The notes: a model not told the origin generated them from the sequence alone. Shown: positions 1 to 11,012, counted from the first letter of the stretch. The stretch is DNA of 64,000 nucleotides from Chimaeribacter californicus (GCF_002858675.1 NZ_PJZF01000008.1:124001-188000), one strand, 5' to 3'. Program-made: numbers and translations.

Positions 1-85
1 GCCGGGCCAGCAGGCGCTGCGCCTCGGCCAGTTCTATCTCCAGGGTTTCGCGGGCAAAGGCCAGCAGCGGGTGATGTTCTTGCAT
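1..85 (-). CDS. N-terminal fragment of an unidentified protein, cut by the window edge
   Basis: A reading frame opens with ATG at 85 on the minus strand and runs off the left edge after 28 codons (MQEHHPLLAFARETLEIELA and on). An AGGAAC ribosome-binding sequence sits about 7 bases before the ATG, so the start is credible. The visible part is a charged, probably helical segment. It faintly recalls the N-terminus of KpsF/GutQ-type sugar-phosphate isomerases, but 28 residues cannot settle that. It lies 66 bases downstream of the GntR regulator on the same strand, so the two may be co-transcribed. Confidence 0.5.
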   Translation of the reverse strand, partial: MQEHHPLLAFARETLEIELAEAQRLLAR

Positions 86-151
86 TGCAGGGTTCCTGTT
101 AACGTAAGGGGCGTTACCGTAAACCATGACGCCCGGGGCAGACCGGCCGCG

Positions 152-832
152 TTATAACGCGCCGAACCAGTCGCTGTTTTGTTCCGCAATCGGCGTAATC
201 GAGTAGATCAATTCCTGAAGGTGCCGGCGGATCGCCGCTTCGGCGGTGTCGGCGTCGCGCGCCTTGAGGGCGGACACGATCTCCTGATGCTGGGCGATCA
301 GGCTGTCCGGCGGCGATACCTTGCTGAGGCTGAGGAAACGCACCCGGTCCATGGTTGCTTTGATCGACTCAATGGTCTCCCAGGCCAGCGCGCAGTCGGC
401 AATCCGCGTCAGCAACTGGTGGAACTGGTCGTCGAGCGCCAGGAATTCCCGCGTTTGCCCACCGGCGGCGGCCAGCGCCTGCCGGTTCAGGTTGTGTTCC
501 AGTTGCTGGATCTGCGCATCGGTGATCATCTCTGCGGCGCGGCGCACAATGGCGCACTCCAGCGCCTGGCGGATAAACCGCGCATCGGCTACCTGTTTGG
601 CGGAGATCTTGCGCACAAAGGTGCCGCGCTGCGGCAAAATCTGCACCAGCCCGGCTTCCGCCAGCTTGATGAACGCCTCGCGCACCGGCTGGCGGGAGAC
701 GCTGAAACGCAGCGAAATCTCTTTTTCCGACAGCAGGGTGCCGGGCGCGATGCTGCAGTCGATAATATCCTGACGCAGCAGGCGATAAATCTGCTGGTTA
801 ACGGGCACGCTATTCAGAAGTTCAGACGGCAT
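152..832 (-). CDS. GntR-family transcriptional regulator, FadR (FCD) subfamily
   Basis: A 226-residue predicted DNA-binding repressor or activator. Residues about 10-75 form a winged helix-turn-helix with the family pattern [20 protein letters not shown] and [14 protein letters not shown]. The remainder is an all-helical FCD ligand domain with the spaced Asp and His residues ([27 protein letters not shown]) that in this family bind a metal and an organic acid or sugar acid. I chose the ATG at 832 because the domain begins there; the open frame extends upstream only by running into yegS. Its ligand is unknown. The next gene in the same direction is the partial one at the window edge, a possible target. 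Confidence 0.85.
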   Translation of the reverse strand: MPSELLNSVPVNQQIYRLLRQDIIDCSIAPGTLLSEKEISLRFSVSRQPVREAFIKLAEAGLVQILPQRGTFVRKISAKQVADARFIRQALECAIVRRAAEMITDAQIQQLEHNLNRQALAAAGGQTREFLALDDQFHQLLTRIADCALAWETIESIKATMDRVRFLSLSKVSPPDSLIAQHQEIVSALKARDADTAEAAIRRHLQELIYSITPIAEQNSDWFGAL

Positions 833-906
833 AAGGCAGAACGGCTCAGCTAGGGGCGATGCCCCGCAGTGTAACACGGGGCGATTACAGGGATCATTGC
901 GGGGGA

Positions 907-1806
907 TTATCCCAGCAGCGGGCAGTTGGGCGGCAGGCGGCAGGCGATCGCCTCCGGCAGCACGTCGATGCGGAAATGGGTGTCGCTCAGCGGCTCGCCG
1001 TCGAGGTTGAACGTCATCTCGTGCGGCGCGTTGATCTCCAGCCACGGCAGCGTCGCTGAGATCACGTTCTGGTTCTCTTCACCATTGAGCATACTGCGCA
1101 GGAAGGCCGGCACCAGCTCCTCTGAGGTAAACAGCCGCAGTTGCAGCAGCCGGTCATTGATCAGCGCCTCCGGGCAGAGCGCCTGGCCGCCGCCCGCCTG
1201 CTTGCCGTTACCGATGCCAATCACCAGCGCGTCACCTTCCCAGCGGAAATCCGGCCCGGTGATCACACAATGGTCCGCTTTCAGGGTATCCATGCGCATC
1301 AGGCCATGCAGCAGGTAGGAGACGCCGCCAAGCGCAGACTTCAGCTTCTCCGGGGTTTCTGTGGTGATGCGGGTGCCGAAGCCGCCGGTCGCCATGTTGA
1401 TGAAGAAGCGATCCTGGTTAACCTGCACCAGATCGATGGCGTACGCGTGGCCTTTTACCGCCAATTGCAGCGCGTTCTCCAGCGTGTCCGGGATGGCGCA
1501 GGCGGTGGCGAAGTCATTGGCGGTGCCGAGCGGCACGATGCCCAGCGCCGGGCGTCGTGCCGCGGGGATGCGGTAGAGCGCGGTGGCCACCTCATTGATG
1601 GTGCCGTCACCGCCCCCGGCAATCACGGTATCTGCGCCGAGCGCGGCGGCCTCTTCCACAAACCGCCCGGCGTCGCCCTGTTCCCAGGTCACGCGCACAT
1701 GCAGGGTCACGCCATCCTGACGCAGGGCAGTGACCGCCTGGCGGAGATCGTCGTTCTCCGCCCCTTTTCCATTAAGGATCAGTACATTGACTGATGATTC
1801 TGACAT
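907..1806 (-). CDS. yegS: Lipid kinase YegS
   Basis: A 299-residue protein, the same length as E. coli YegS, a DAGK-fold kinase that phosphorylates lipids such as phosphatidylglycerol in vitro. The nucleotide-binding signature [10 protein letters not shown] lies at residues 64-73. The long conserved block [17 protein letters not shown] follows near residue 145, and FNLDGEP sits near the C-terminus. The start at 1806 (MSESSVNVL) is preceded by GGGAG at suitable spacing; the frame stays open upstream to 1923, but that stretch has no family similarity. It stands between the GntR gene and cyaR and is probably transcribed alone. Its physiological substrate is unclear in the family generally. Confidence 0.95.
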   Translation of the reverse strand: MSESSVNVLILNGKGAENDDLRQAVTALRQDGVTLHVRVTWEQGDAGRFVEEAAALGADTVIAGGGDGTINEVATALYRIPAARRPALGIVPLGTANDFATACAIPDTLENALQLAVKGHAYAIDLVQVNQDRFFINMATGGFGTRITTETPEKLKSALGGVSYLLHGLMRMDTLKADHCVITGPDFRWEGDALVIGIGNGKQAGGGQALCPEALINDRLLQLRLFTSEELVPAFLRSMLNGEENQNVISATLPWLEINAPHEMTFNLDGEPLSDTHFRIDVLPEAIACRLPPNCPLLG

Positions 1807-2123
1807 CGCAAACTCCCGGCTGTGAAGCGGACCACGGGCACCGTGCCCTGAACTGAGTATAAGATAAACCAGAACGGCCGCGGGCCGGTACTGGCGATCC
1901 GGCGGCCCAAATAAAGCAGACAAATCTTAGGGGTAAAGCAATAACGGAAAAAACCGGCAAATAAAAGAGAAAAAAAGATGATAAATCAGGCTTTTTTATT
2001 TCCCGATGTTTTTTATAAAGGGAAAAAACGGAAAATACCACCGTCATAATGAAAGAAATAATCAATTAACCCTGTAAATGAAATAAGCCAATCCCTTAGC
2101 TGATTTTATTTTAACCGGCTGAT
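1807..2123. other. AT-rich spacer between cyaR and yegS
   Basis: This 317-base stretch carries no convincing gene. Bases about 1930-2110 are markedly AT-rich, with several A- and T-runs, in contrast to the GC-rich surroundings. It presumably holds the yegS promoter, but I could not pick out a clear -35/-10 pair. A 97-codon open frame on the minus strand here has no ribosome-binding site and a low-complexity translation, so I did not call it. Confidence 0.5.
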
Positions 2124-2213
2124 AAAAAAGAAAAAGCCGGGCCAAGGGAGATTGGACCGGCGAAGGAGGTGGTTCCTGAATATCAGTAATGCTGTTTTTG
2201 ATTCTTAATTAGC
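2124..2213 (-). ncRNA. cyaR: CyaR small regulatory RNA
   Basis: On the minus strand, just downstream of trhP as in E. coli, lies a sequence with the diagnostic CyaR core AGGAACCACCTCCTT (2177 down to 2163). It is followed by a terminator hairpin whose loop keeps AATCTCCCTT, then a T-rich tail ending near 2124. The inferred 5' end at 2213 (GCT...) gives about 90 nt, against 87 in E. coli. CyaR is an Hfq-dependent RNA that represses ompX, luxS, nadE and others through the CCACCTCC seed. The 5' third has diverged while the seed and terminator loop are unchanged. The 5' end is inferred from the -10 element and alignment, not mapped. Confidence 0.92.
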
Positions 2214-2220
2214 GACCCAG

Positions 2221-2226
2221 ATAGTA
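2221..2226 (-). promoter_or_regulatory. -10 element of cyaR
   Basis: TACTAT on the minus strand, ending 7 bases before the inferred first base of CyaR (2213). There is no good -35 hexamer; the CRP-like site lies where one would be, which fits an activator-dependent promoter. Confidence 0.7.
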
Positions 2227-2247
2227 CGCATCAATACCGCTTATTGA

Positions 2248-2263
2248 TGTGATCGGATTCTAA
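2248..2263 (-). promoter_or_regulatory. Likely CRP-cAMP site of cyaR
   Basis: The plus strand reads TGTGA, six bases, then TCTAA, against the CRP consensus TGTGA-N6-TCACA. One half-site is perfect and the other weak. Its centre is about 42 bases upstream of the inferred cyaR start, the class II activator position. E. coli cyaR is CRP-dependent. Confidence 0.7.
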
Positions 2264-2294
2264 AAACCATGAAAAACCCGGATACCTGCTGCGG

Positions 2295-3653
2295 CTATTC
2301 GGCCATGCTGGTCGGCAGGTTACGCAACAGCAGCGCAAAACGGGTATCAAGGTTGTCCGGCACCGGGATCCAGACGATGTGTCCGTCACCCGGCGCGACG
2401 TCCACCGCATCCCCTTTCTGGTTGCGCATGGTTTCCAGGGTAAACACGATATTGCCGGCGGGGGTCATCAGTTCCACGCTGTCACCGCGCAGGAAACGGT
2501 TCTTCACCGCCACCTCGGCCCAGCCCTCCCGGCATTCACCGGTAAACTCACCGACAAACTGCTGGCGGTCGGACATCGAATGCCCATAGGCGTAGTTCTG
2601 CTTCTCATCATGGGTATGGCGGCGCAGGAACCCTTCGGTGTAGCCGCGGTGCGCCAGCCCCTCAAGCGTGGTGAGCAGCGTCGGGTCGAACGGTTTGCCG
2701 GCTGCCGCGTCATCAATCGCCCGGCGGTAAACCTGCGCGGTGCGGGCGCAGTAGTAGAAGGATTTGGTGCGCCCCTCAATTTTCAGCGAGTGCACGCCCA
2801 GTTGCGTCAGCTGATCAACATGCTGGATGGCGCGCAGATCTTTGGAGTTCATGATGTAGGTGCCGTGTTCGTCCTCGAACGCCGACATCGCCTCGTCCGG
2901 TCGCTGGCGTTCGGCCAGCATAAATACCCGGTCAGTGGGCGCGCCGATGCCGAGCGTCGGCTCCACCTGTTTTACCGCAATCGGCTCATGCTGGTGGACG
3001 ATGTTCCCCACGTCATCCTCTTTGCCCTCCTGCACGTTGTATTCCCAGCGGCAGGCGTTGGTGCAGGTGCCCTGGTTCGGGTCACGTTTGTTGATATAGC
3101 CCGACAGCAGACAGCGCCCAGAGTAGGCCATGCAGAGCGCGCCGTGCACAAACACCTCCAGCTCCATCCCCGGCACCTGGCGGCGGATCTCGGCGATCTC
3201 TTCCAGCGCCAGTTCGCGAGACAGGATCACCCTGGTCAGCCCCATCTGCTGCCAGAATTTCACCGTGGCCCAGTTCACCGCGTTCGCCTGCACCGACAGG
3301 TGCACCGGCATCTGCGGGAACGCCTCACGCACCAGCATGATCAACCCCGGATCGGACATGATCAGCGCGTCCGGCCCCATTTCCACCACCGGTTGCAGAT
3401 CTTGCAGAAAGGTTTTCAGCTTGGCGTTATGCGGGGCGATATTTACCACCACATAGAATTTTTTGCCCAGCGCGTGCGCCTCCAGGATGCCGAGCGCCAG
3501 ATTCTCATGGTTAAACTCGTTGTTGCGTACCCGCAGGCTGTAGCGCGGCTGGCCGGCGTACACGGCGTCGGCCCCGTAGGCAAAGGCATAACGCATATTC
3601 TTCAGCGTGCCGGCAGGCGACAGCAGTTCGGGGGTAAAAGGTGTTGATGGCAT
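2295..3653 (-). CDS. trhP: tRNA 5-hydroxyuridine modification protein TrhP (YegQ), U32 family
   Basis: A 452-residue member of the U32 'peptidase' family. The E. coli orthologue (YegQ, 453 residues) is needed for prephenate-dependent hydroxylation of uridine 34 in several tRNAs. Four conserved cysteines that fit an iron-sulfur cluster are present (C174, C181, C197, C201) in the block GALCMAYSGRCLLSGYINKR and the TCTNAC that follows. The N-terminal LLSPAG and ADAVYAG motifs mark the TIM-barrel start. The C-terminal part holds the small beta domain usual for YegQ-type members. The gene is monocistronic here, with cyaR following on the same strand as in E. coli. Confidence 0.95.
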   Translation of the reverse strand: MPSTPFTPELLSPAGTLKNMRYAFAYGADAVYAGQPRYSLRVRNNEFNHENLALGILEAHALGKKFYVVVNIAPHNAKLKTFLQDLQPVVEMGPDALIMSDPGLIMLVREAFPQMPVHLSVQANAVNWATVKFWQQMGLTRVILSRELALEEIAEIRRQVPGMELEVFVHGALCMAYSGRCLLSGYINKRDPNQGTCTNACRWEYNVQEGKEDDVGNIVHQHEPIAVKQVEPTLGIGAPTDRVFMLAERQRPDEAMSAFEDEHGTYIMNSKDLRAIQHVDQLTQLGVHSLKIEGRTKSFYYCARTAQVYRRAIDDAAAGKPFDPTLLTTLEGLAHRGYTEGFLRRHTHDEKQNYAYGHSMSDRQQFVGEFTGECREGWAEVAVKNRFLRGDSVELMTPAGNIVFTLETMRNQKGDAVDVAPGDGHIVWIPVPDNLDTRFALLLRNLPTSMAE

Positions 3654-3849
3654 GATACGGCTCTTCTGATGACAGGTCAGGCTGCGCAGCAGGGCGCAGA
3701 GAACATGGAACAGGAAACAATGGGGGCAATACCCGCAAAAAGATTAAGGCCGGAATTGTAGGCGGATGCGCGCGCCGGTGCAATGCTCTGGCGGAGCTCA
3801 TCCTGAGCCGGAGCCTGGCAGGGCGCGCGCGGGGCAGAGGGGAAAAGGG

Positions 3850-4188
3850 TCAGTGGGTCAGATCACGGATGTCAGTACTGGTGCCGTTACGCGTCACAGA
3901 CTGAATGCCGTTACGCGCCGCGCTTTCGGAATTGTAGGTTTCACTGACCCCAATCACCTGGGCGTTTTTGGCTTTCAGAACAAAATAGGGTTGATTGCTG
4001 CTGCTGTGTTTGAGTTCATACTGCGCCTCATCCGGCGCATTGGTCTGCACAGAACTGATGCCGTGCTCCGCCGAGGCTTTGCTGGCGTACATCTCACTGT
4101 TGAGAATAATCTCGCCGTTGCCGGCTTTCAGTTCGAAATGGTAGCGTCCGTTTTTGGCTTTTTTTATCTCATAATGCCCGATTGCCAT
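3850..4188 (-). CDS. yegP: YegP, DUF1508 tandem-repeat protein of unknown function
   Basis: A 112-residue protein made of two DUF1508 units. The first, about residues 4-55, contains YHFELKAGNGEIILNSEMY. The second, about 57-106, contains YFVLKAKNAQVIGVSETYNS. Both keep the F-x-LKA-N-x-I-x-S-x-Y pattern. E. coli YegP has the same two-unit plan at 110 residues. The start at 4188 is preceded by AGAGGAGA; the longer open frame (to 4257) adds residues without family similarity. It sits between trhP and baeR on the same strand, as in E. coli. No enzymatic residues are evident and the role is unknown. Confidence 0.92.
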   Translation of the reverse strand: MAIGHYEIKKAKNGRYHFELKAGNGEIILNSEMYASKASAEHGISSVQTNAPDEAQYELKHSSSNQPYFVLKAKNAQVIGVSETYNSESAARNGIQSVTRNGTSTDIRDLTH

Positions 4189-4386
4189 GGTAAGGGTCTC
4201 CTCTTTCAGAATACTCCGACCAAGTGTAGCCAAGCGGAATCCGGCTGGTGCGATCAAAAATTAACCAATTGTGCCTTTGCTAAAAGGTTGTGATCCGCGT
4301 CAAAATTCTGTACCCCGCGGGGCGCAACCCGCAATAAATAGCCGGTTGCTGCATATTTTTAACCCATTTATCCAGATTTCGGGCAC

Positions 4387-5100
4387 TTACTCCAGGTGGC
4401 AGGCGTCTGCCTCCCAGCGGTAGCCCACGCCATACACCGCGCGGATGAACGGCTTCTCGCCGTCGATCGCTTCCAGTTTGCGGCGCAAATTTTTGATGTG
4501 GCTGTCGATGGTGCGGTCGGTCACTACCCGGTAATCATCATAAAGATGGTTGAGCAGCTGCTCGCGGGAGAAGACGTGCCCCGGCTGCATTGCCAGCGTT
4601 TTCAGCAGGCGGAACTCAGCCGGGGTTAAATCCAGCATTTCGCCCTGGTAACTGGCCTGAAAACGCGCCTCGTCAATGCGCAACGCGTACGCCTCCACCG
4701 GGGCCTCCTGCACCCGCAGGCAGCGGCGCAGAATGGTTTTCACCCGTGCCACCACTTCACGCGGGCTGTAGGGTTTGCAGATGTAGTCATCCGCGCCGAT
4801 CTCCAGCCCCAGCAGGCGGTCGATCTCCTCGATTTTGGCCGTCACCATCATGATCGGCACCTCGGAGAAGCGGCGGATCTCACGGCAGATAGTCAGGCCG
4901 TCGGTGCCGGGCAGCATCAAATCCAGCAGGATCATTGCCGGGGGCTGGATCTTCACGGCCGGTACCACCTCGTCGCCGTGGGTCAGCCAGCGGGTCTGGT
5001 AACCGGCGGCCTCCAGGTAATCCACCAGCAACTGGCCCAGTTTCGGTTCATCTTCCACAATCATGATTTGCAGTGGGGTATCACTCTGATGGTCGCTCAT
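4387..5100 (-). CDS. baeR: Response regulator BaeR
   Basis: A 237-residue OmpR/PhoB-class response regulator (E. coli BaeR has 240). The receiver domain (about 10-125) has the acidic pocket VEDEP, the phospho-acceptor D60 in ILLDLMLPG and the conserved Lys in YICKPYSP. The C-terminal winged helix carries [16 protein letters not shown] and ends in YGVGYRW. BaeR activates mdtABCD-baeSR, acrD and spy in E. coli when BaeS senses envelope damage, indole or some toxic compounds. It is the last gene of the operon; its ATG overlaps the baeS stop by four bases (ATGA), so translation is likely coupled. Confidence 0.97.
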   Translation of the reverse strand: MSDHQSDTPLQIMIVEDEPKLGQLLVDYLEAAGYQTRWLTHGDEVVPAVKIQPPAMILLDLMLPGTDGLTICREIRRFSEVPIMMVTAKIEEIDRLLGLEIGADDYICKPYSPREVVARVKTILRRCLRVQEAPVEAYALRIDEARFQASYQGEMLDLTPAEFRLLKTLAMQPGHVFSREQLLNHLYDDYRVVTDRTIDSHIKNLRRKLEAIDGEKPFIRAVYGVGYRWEADACHLE

Positions 5101-6482
5101 CTTAATCCTTCAGCAGGGGTAATTAACGGCAGGCTTACGCAGAGCGAAACACCGCCCAGCGGGGAATGGGCCGCATGAATGCTGCCGCCGTGGGCATCCA
5201 CAATATTCTGGCAGATCGCCAGCCCAAGGCCGGAGCCGCCGCTGGCACGGTTGCGCGAGCCTTCGGTGCGGTAAAAGCGCTCAAAAATGCGCCCCAGCTG
5301 ATCGTCGCTCAGGCCGGGCGCGCTGTCCTCAACGCAGAGTAACAGGCTTTTTTCCTGTTTTTCACCGCGAATCAGCAGCCTGCCGCCGGGGTCGGTATAG
5401 CGCAGGCTGTTCTCCAGCAAATTATTGAACAGCTGGGTCAGCCGGTCAGGGTCGCCGAAGATGATCGCCTGCGGCGGCAACGCGCTGGTAATCGACAGCT
5501 GTTTGCCGTTGAAGCGTTCGCGGAACGCCGCCTCCGCCAGCTGGGCCAGGTGCACCACGTCCACCGGCTCTTTGCGGTAGGCCAGCGCCCCGGCATCGGA
5601 CAGCGACAGCTGGTGCAGGTCATCCACCAGTTTGGTCAGGGTCGCGACCTCGGCCTGTAACGAGAGCAGCGACTCGGGGCTGAGGCGGCGCACGCCATCC
5701 TGCATCGCCTCCATCTCCCCGCGCAGCACCGCCAGCGGGGTGCGCAGCTCGTGGGAGATGTCGGCCATCAGGGCGCGGCGCATCTGTTCGTTTTTCTCCA
5801 GCGTCATCGCCAGCAGGTTGAAGTCATGCGCCAGTTTGCCCAGCTCATCCTGCGAATCCACCTCCACCCGCGCCGAGAAATCACCGGCGGCCAGCCGGTG
5901 GGTGCCGTTGACCAGCCGTTTTACCGGCGCCAGCATCCCGCGGGAGAGCAGCCAGGTGGCCGCCGCCGCCAGCAGCGCCGAGAGTGCGGCAATCATCCAG
6001 CTGGTGCGCCGTTGCTGGCGGTCAAAGCTGATGTCGGTGTTGCGCGTCAGCCGCTCCACCGGCGAGGAGACCAGCATCCCGACCTGCCGCCCCTCCACCC
6101 GGATCGGCCGCTGCATCCCCTCCGCCGGTACCGCCGAGCGCGGCCCCACCAGCGGCTTGCCCTGTTCATCCAGCACCCAGAACTGGGTGCGCCAGCCGTG
6201 CGGCGGCAGGTTGGGGTTATCCTCGTCGTTCTGCTCGAAGGAGCGCAGCATCCGGTAAATCACTTTGTTGTCTTTGCGCAGGAAGGTCCAGCTGCCGTGC
6301 TCCTGGTACTGATCTTCCAGCGCCTCGCCAATCATCTCGATCCGCTGCTCGTTGCCGTGGCGGATGTAGTCAATAAAGCCGTGTTCAAAACTCAGGCGCA
6401 CCCCCCAGTGCATGGTGATCAGCACCAGCATACAAGTGGCGAAAATGGCCAGGAACAGCTTGCCGGTAATGCCGATTCTCAT
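5097..6482 (-). CDS. baeS: Sensor histidine kinase BaeS
   Basis: A 461-residue inner-membrane sensor kinase (E. coli 467). It has a membrane segment at about 8-28, a periplasmic sensor region to about 160, a second segment at about 163-180 and a HAMP linker at 183-235. The dimerisation domain has the phospho-accepting H244 in ISHELRTPL. The ATP-binding domain has the N box LLENSLRYT and G boxes GLGLAI. It phosphorylates BaeR. Its start overlaps the mdtD stop by four bases, and its stop overlaps baeR in the same way, so pump and regulator genes form one transcript. Confidence 0.97.
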   Translation of the reverse strand: MRIGITGKLFLAIFATCMLVLITMHWGVRLSFEHGFIDYIRHGNEQRIEMIGEALEDQYQEHGSWTFLRKDNKVIYRMLRSFEQNDEDNPNLPPHGWRTQFWVLDEQGKPLVGPRSAVPAEGMQRPIRVEGRQVGMLVSSPVERLTRNTDISFDRQQRRTSWMIAALSALLAAAATWLLSRGMLAPVKRLVNGTHRLAAGDFSARVEVDSQDELGKLAHDFNLLAMTLEKNEQMRRALMADISHELRTPLAVLRGEMEAMQDGVRRLSPESLLSLQAEVATLTKLVDDLHQLSLSDAGALAYRKEPVDVVHLAQLAEAAFRERFNGKQLSITSALPPQAIIFGDPDRLTQLFNNLLENSLRYTDPGGRLLIRGEKQEKSLLLCVEDSAPGLSDDQLGRIFERFYRTEGSRNRASGGSGLGLAICQNIVDAHGGSIHAAHSPLGGVSLCVSLPLITPAEGLR

Positions 6483-7912
6483 GAAGGCTCCGTGTTGCGC
6501 GTGGTGCGTTTAGACCCGGCCCCCGCCGGGGCGGCGGTGTCCGGCACGCGGTTGAAGATCAGCGCCGGCAGCGCGATGATCGCGGCCAGGCAGAGGTAGG
6601 TGAAAATAAACGCCCGTTGTACATCCGGCGAGCCGGTCAGGGCACCGGCGTTATCGTGCTGCATAAACACACCGAGCAAAATGCCTGCGGCACTGACGCC
6701 GAGGCTCATCGACAGCTGCATCACCATCGACAGCAAACTGTTGCCGCTACTCGCCAGCCGGTTCGGCAGGTCTTTCAGCGTCAGGGTGTTCATGCTGGAG
6801 AAGCGCAGCGAGTTGACCATGCCGAGCAAAAACAGCGTCACCGGGATCAGCATGGTCCACCCGGCCAGCCCCACCGCCGGGGTCAGCAGGCTGGTCACCG
6901 CCAGCAGCAGCGTGGAAACCACCAGCGCACGGCGGTAGCCGAAGCGGCTCACCACGCGCACCACGATGCGCTTCATGCTCATGCTGCCGAGCACCATCGG
7001 CACCATCATCAGCCCGGCGTGGAACGGTGAAAAGCCCAGCCCGACCTGCAAAAAAACCGGCGTCATAAACGGCAACATGCCGCTGCCGAGCCGCCCGAGC
7101 AGGCTGCCGGTGAGGCCGATTTTATAGGTCGGGGTACGGAACAGCCGCATCGGGAACAGCGCCGCCGGGTTGAGGTGCGCATATTGCCAGTAGGCCAGCA
7201 GCGCTGCCGCCCCGGCAAACACCAGCCAGCCGAGGTCAGCACCGCTCAGCCCCAGGGCGCGCTGGCCATCGAGCGCCAGCGTCAGGGTCGCCATCGCCAC
7301 CGCCAGCAGCACAAAGCCGCGCAGGTCGAAGCGGCGGGTCTTCAGCGTGTGGTTCGGCATCAGCATCAGCGTCGCTACCGCCCCGGCGATGCCCACCGGC
7401 AGGTTAATCAGGAAGATCCAGTGCCAACTGGCGTACTCCACCAGAAAGCCGCCGAGCGCCGGGCCGAGCAGCGGGCCGATCTGCCCCGGGAGGGTCACGA
7501 AGGTCATCGCCGCCATATACTGCTCACGCGGCACAATTTTCAGCACCGTCAGCCGCCCGACCGGCACCATCATCGCCCCGCCGATGCCCTGAATCACCCG
7601 CGCCAGCACCAGCTGGTTCAAGGTGCCGGAGGCGGCGCAGAACAGTGACCCGAGGGTAAACAGCACAATCGCGGCGAAAAACACCCACTTCACGCCGATG
7701 CGGTCTGCCAGCCAGCCGCTGGCGGGCAGCATCACCGCCACTGTCATCACATACGCCACAATCACCGTGTGCATATGCAGCGGGCTTTCGCCCAGACTTT
7801 TAGCCATCGAGGGCAGGGCGGTGATCACAATGGTGGTGTCGAGCGTCTGCATGAAAAAGCCAAAGGCGACAATCCACAGTTGCCAGCGGACGGCAGGGGA
7901 ATAGGCGGGCAT
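6479..7912 (-). CDS. mdtD: MFS transporter MdtD
   Basis: A 477-residue major facilitator of the 14-segment drug/proton antiporter type. The N-terminal block [20 protein letters not shown] is nearly identical to E. coli MdtD, with the family motif LDTTIV in helix 1 and GWLADRIG between helices 2 and 3. In E. coli it is not needed for the activity of the MdtABC pump; an iron-citrate export role has been proposed. The start at 7912 lies behind GGAGGAGA, four bases after the mdtC stop; the open frame extends to 7981, but that part overlaps mdtC and has no similarity. Confidence 0.95.
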   Translation of the reverse strand: MPAYSPAVRWQLWIVAFGFFMQTLDTTIVITALPSMAKSLGESPLHMHTVIVAYVMTVAVMLPASGWLADRIGVKWVFFAAIVLFTLGSLFCAASGTLNQLVLARVIQGIGGAMMVPVGRLTVLKIVPREQYMAAMTFVTLPGQIGPLLGPALGGFLVEYASWHWIFLINLPVGIAGAVATLMLMPNHTLKTRRFDLRGFVLLAVAMATLTLALDGQRALGLSGADLGWLVFAGAAALLAYWQYAHLNPAALFPMRLFRTPTYKIGLTGSLLGRLGSGMLPFMTPVFLQVGLGFSPFHAGLMMVPMVLGSMSMKRIVVRVVSRFGYRRALVVSTLLLAVTSLLTPAVGLAGWTMLIPVTLFLLGMVNSLRFSSMNTLTLKDLPNRLASSGNSLLSMVMQLSMSLGVSAAGILLGVFMQHDNAGALTGSPDVQRAFIFTYLCLAAIIALPALIFNRVPDTAAPAGAGSKRTTRNTEPS

Positions 7913-7916
7913 CGGG

Positions 7917-10900
7917 TCAGTTCTCCTCCTGAGGGCGTAGGGTCGCGGCGGGCGGGCGGAAGCGGGCACGCAGGCGATCAAAAAACAGGTAGACCACCGG
8001 CGTGGTGTAGAGCGTCAGCACCTGGCTGACCAGCAGCCCGCCGACGATGGTCATGCCCAGCGGCTGGCGCAGCTCTGCGCCGTCGCCCTGGGTCAGCGCC
8101 AGCGGCAGCGCGCCGAACAGCGCCGCCAGGGTGGTCATCAGAATCGGCCGGAAACGCAGCAGGCTGGCCTGGAAAATCGCCTCACGTGCGGTGAGGTGGC
8201 CGCGCCGCTGCGCCTCCAGCGCGAAATCGACCATCATTATTGCATTCTTTTTCACGATGCCGATCAACAGCAACACCCCTATCAGTGCAATCAGGCTGAA
8301 CGGCGTGTCGAACGCTTCCAGCGCCAGCAGCGCCCCCAGCCCGGCCGACGGCAGGGTGGAGAGGATGGTCAGCGGGTGGACGTAACTCTCATACAGCACC
8401 CCCAGCACAATGTAGATGGTGGCGATGGCGGCGAGGATGAGCAGCACCTGCGAGCGCTGTGTTTCCTGGAACACCTGCGCCGTGCCGGCGAACTGGCCGC
8501 GCACCGAGGGCGGCACCCGCAGTTCTGTCATGGTGCGCTGCACCGCGGCGGTGGCATCCGACAGGCTGACGCCGTCCGGCAGGTTAAACGAGATGGTCGA
8601 GGCGGCCGACAGCCCCTGGTGGCTCACCGACAGCGGCGCATTGGCCGGCTGCCAGCGGGCGAAGTAGGAGAGCGGCACTGGTTTGCCGTCGCTGTTGGTG
8701 ACGAACATCTTGTCGAGCGCGCTGACGTCCTGGTTGTAGGCGGCGGCCACCTCCATCACCACTTTGTACTGGTTAAGCGGCTGATAGATGGTGGAAATCT
8801 GCCGCTGGCCGAAGGCGTTATTCAGCAGGGCGTTGGCGTCCGCCACGCTGATGCCGAGCCGTGCCATAGCATCACGGTCATAAATCAGCCCCAGCTCCGC
8901 GCCGCTGTCCTCCTGATCGGAGTTCACATCCTCCAGCTCCGGCAGTTTCGCCAGCGCCGCCCGCACCTGCGGCTCCCAAGTGCGCAGGTCGTCCAGCTCG
9001 TCGGCCAGCAGCGTGAACTGGTAACCGGCGTTGGACTGGCGCGCGCCGACGCGGATGTCCTGCACCGGCACCAGGAACAGGCTGGCCCCCGGCTCTTTCG
9101 CCAGCTTGACGCGCAGCCGGGTGATCACCTGCTGGGCGCTCTCCCGCCGTTCGCCAATCGGCTTAAGCGAGATGTACATCGAGCCGACGTTGACGCGGTT
9201 GCCGGTAAAGCCGGTGACGCTCTCCACCGCCGGGTCTGCGCCGACAATCGTCATAAAATCTTCCAGTTTATGGCGCATCGCGCGGAACGAAATGCTCTGG
9301 TCGCCCTGGATGTAGCCGAGCAGGCGGCCGGTGTCCTGCTCCGGGAAGAAGGTTTTCGGGATGCTGATATAGAGCCACACCGTGAGGCCGATGGTGGCCA
9401 GCAGCAGCAACCCCACCAGCCGGGCATGGTTCAGCACCCGGTTCAGCGAGCGGCCGTAGGCCTGTTGCAGCCGGTTGAGCCAGCGGGTCAGGCCGCGCGG
9501 TTCCGGGTGCGGCATCCCGGGCCAGGCCGGGGGCTGCGGCCGCAGGATGCGCGCGCACATCATCGGCGTCAGGGTCAGGGAGACCACCAGCGACAGCCCA
9601 ATCGCCACCGACAGCGTCACGGCAAACTCATGGAACAGCCGCCCCGGCAGCCCCTCCATCAGCAGCAGCGGGATAAACACCGCCACCAGCGAGACGCTCA
9701 TCGACAGCACGGTAAAACCGACCTCTTTCACCCCCAGCAGTGCGGCGGGCAACGGCTTCATGCCCGATTCAATGTGCCGGGCGATGTTCTCCAGCACCAC
9801 GATGGCGTCATCCACCACAAAGCCGGTGGCGATGGTCAGCGCCATCAGCGACAGGTTATTCAGGCTGAAGCCGCACAGATACATGGCGGCAAAAGTACCG
9901 ATCAGCGACACCGGCACCGCCACCGCCGGAATCAGCGTGGCGCGGCCGGAGCGCAGGAACAGGAATACCACCAGAATCACCAGCGCCACCGCGATAATCA
10001 GCGACTGCTCCACCTCATGCAGCGAGGCGCGGATGGTGGGCGATCTGTCCTGCGCCACCGCCAGCGTCATGGTGGCGGGCACCGCCTGCCGCAGCGCGGG
10101 CAGCGCCGCCCGCACCCGGTCCACGGTGGCGATGATGTTGGCATCCGCCGTGCGCCGCACCAGAATCAGCACCGCCGGTTTCGCGTTGCTCATCCCGGCG
10201 TTGTGCACATCCTGCGAGCCGTCCTGCACCTGCGCCACATCCTGCAACCGCACCGCCGCGCCGTTGTGGTAGTGCACAATCAGCGGCTGGTAGTCGCGCG
10301 CTTTGGTCAGGGCATCATTGGCCTGCAACTGCCAGCGCTGGTCGCCGGACTCCACCGCGCCCTGCGGCTTGCGCACGTTGGCCTGGCTTATCGCCTCGCG
10401 CACCTCATCCAGCGACACGCCCTGGTTGAACAGCGCCTGCGGGTTAAGCGCCACCCGCACCGCAGGCAGCGAGCTGCCGCCCACCGTGACATCCCCGACG
10501 CCCTCAATCTGGGCGATTTTCTGCACCAGCCGGGTGCTGGCGACGTCATACATCTGTACCGGGCTGTAGGTGTCGGAGGTCAGCGTCAGGATCATCACCG
10601 GCGCGTCGGAGGGGTTGGCCTTGCGGTAAGTTGGCCGGTTCGGCATGCCGCTCGGCAGCAGGCTCTGCGCGGCATTCAGCGCCGCCTGCACGTCACGCGC
10701 TGCGCCGTCGATGTTCCGGTCGAGGTCAAACTGCATCACGATGGTGGTGCTGCCGAGCGAACTGCGCGAGGTCATCTCGTTGATCCCGGCGATGCGCCCC
10801 AGCGCCCGCTCCAGCGGCGTCGCTACTGAAGACGCCATAGTTTCCGGCGAGGCACCGGGCAGCGAGGCAGTGACCTGGATCACCGGGTAGTCCACCGCCG

Positions 10901-11012
10901 GCAGCGGCGACACCGGCAACCGGATGAACCCCAGCACACCGGCCAGCACAATCGCCGCCGTCAGCAGGGTGGTCGCCACCGGGCGATGGATAAACAGGGC
11001 AAAAAATTTCAC
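7917..11012 (-). CDS. mdtC: RND efflux transporter subunit MdtC
   Basis: A 1031-residue RND inner-membrane pump subunit (E. coli 1025). It has the usual 12 membrane helices in two halves with two large periplasmic loops. The proton-relay acidic pair is visible in [16 protein letters not shown]. With MdtB it forms a B2C heterotrimer that, through MdtA and TolC, exports bile salts, novobiocin and other amphiphiles. In E. coli MdtC supplies most of the drug-handling function. The ATG overlaps the mdtB stop by four bases. MdtB and MdtC here are clearly related along their whole length, as expected for an old duplication. Confidence 0.97.
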   Translation of the reverse strand: MKFFALFIHRPVATTLLTAAIVLAGVLGFIRLPVSPLPAVDYPVIQVTASLPGASPETMASSVATPLERALGRIAGINEMTSRSSLGSTTIVMQFDLDRNIDGAARDVQAALNAAQSLLPSGMPNRPTYRKANPSDAPVMILTLTSDTYSPVQMYDVASTRLVQKIAQIEGVGDVTVGGSSLPAVRVALNPQALFNQGVSLDEVREAISQANVRKPQGAVESGDQRWQLQANDALTKARDYQPLIVHYHNGAAVRLQDVAQVQDGSQDVHNAGMSNAKPAVLILVRRTADANIIATVDRVRAALPALRQAVPATMTLAVAQDRSPTIRASLHEVEQSLIIAVALVILVVFLFLRSGRATLIPAVAVPVSLIGTFAAMYLCGFSLNNLSLMALTIATGFVVDDAIVVLENIARHIESGMKPLPAALLGVKEVGFTVLSMSVSLVAVFIPLLLMEGLPGRLFHEFAVTLSVAIGLSLVVSLTLTPMMCARILRPQPPAWPGMPHPEPRGLTRWLNRLQQAYGRSLNRVLNHARLVGLLLLATIGLTVWLYISIPKTFFPEQDTGRLLGYIQGDQSISFRAMRHKLEDFMTIVGADPAVESVTGFTGNRVNVGSMYISLKPIGERRESAQQVITRLRVKLAKEPGASLFLVPVQDIRVGARQSNAGYQFTLLADELDDLRTWEPQVRAALAKLPELEDVNSDQEDSGAELGLIYDRDAMARLGISVADANALLNNAFGQRQISTIYQPLNQYKVVMEVAAAYNQDVSALDKMFVTNSDGKPVPLSYFARWQPANAPLSVSHQGLSAASTISFNLPDGVSLSDATAAVQRTMTELRVPPSVRGQFAGTAQVFQETQRSQVLLILAAIATIYIVLGVLYESYVHPLTILSTLPSAGLGALLALEAFDTPFSLIALIGVLLLIGIVKKNAIMMVDFALEAQRRGHLTAREAIFQASLLRFRPILMTTLAALFGALPLALTQGDGAELRQPLGMTIVGGLLVSQVLTLYTTPVVYLFFDRLRARFRPPAATLRPQEEN

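Noticed and set aside
1772-2065. 97-codon minus-strand frame before yegS
   Set aside because: No ribosome-binding site, overlaps the yegS start, and its translation is low-complexity with no recognisable similarity.
8196-10829. 877-codon plus-strand open frame opposite mdtC
   Set aside because: It is antisense to a full-length conserved gene; the His/Gln/Arg-rich translation is the typical shadow of a GC-rich reading frame and has no domain.
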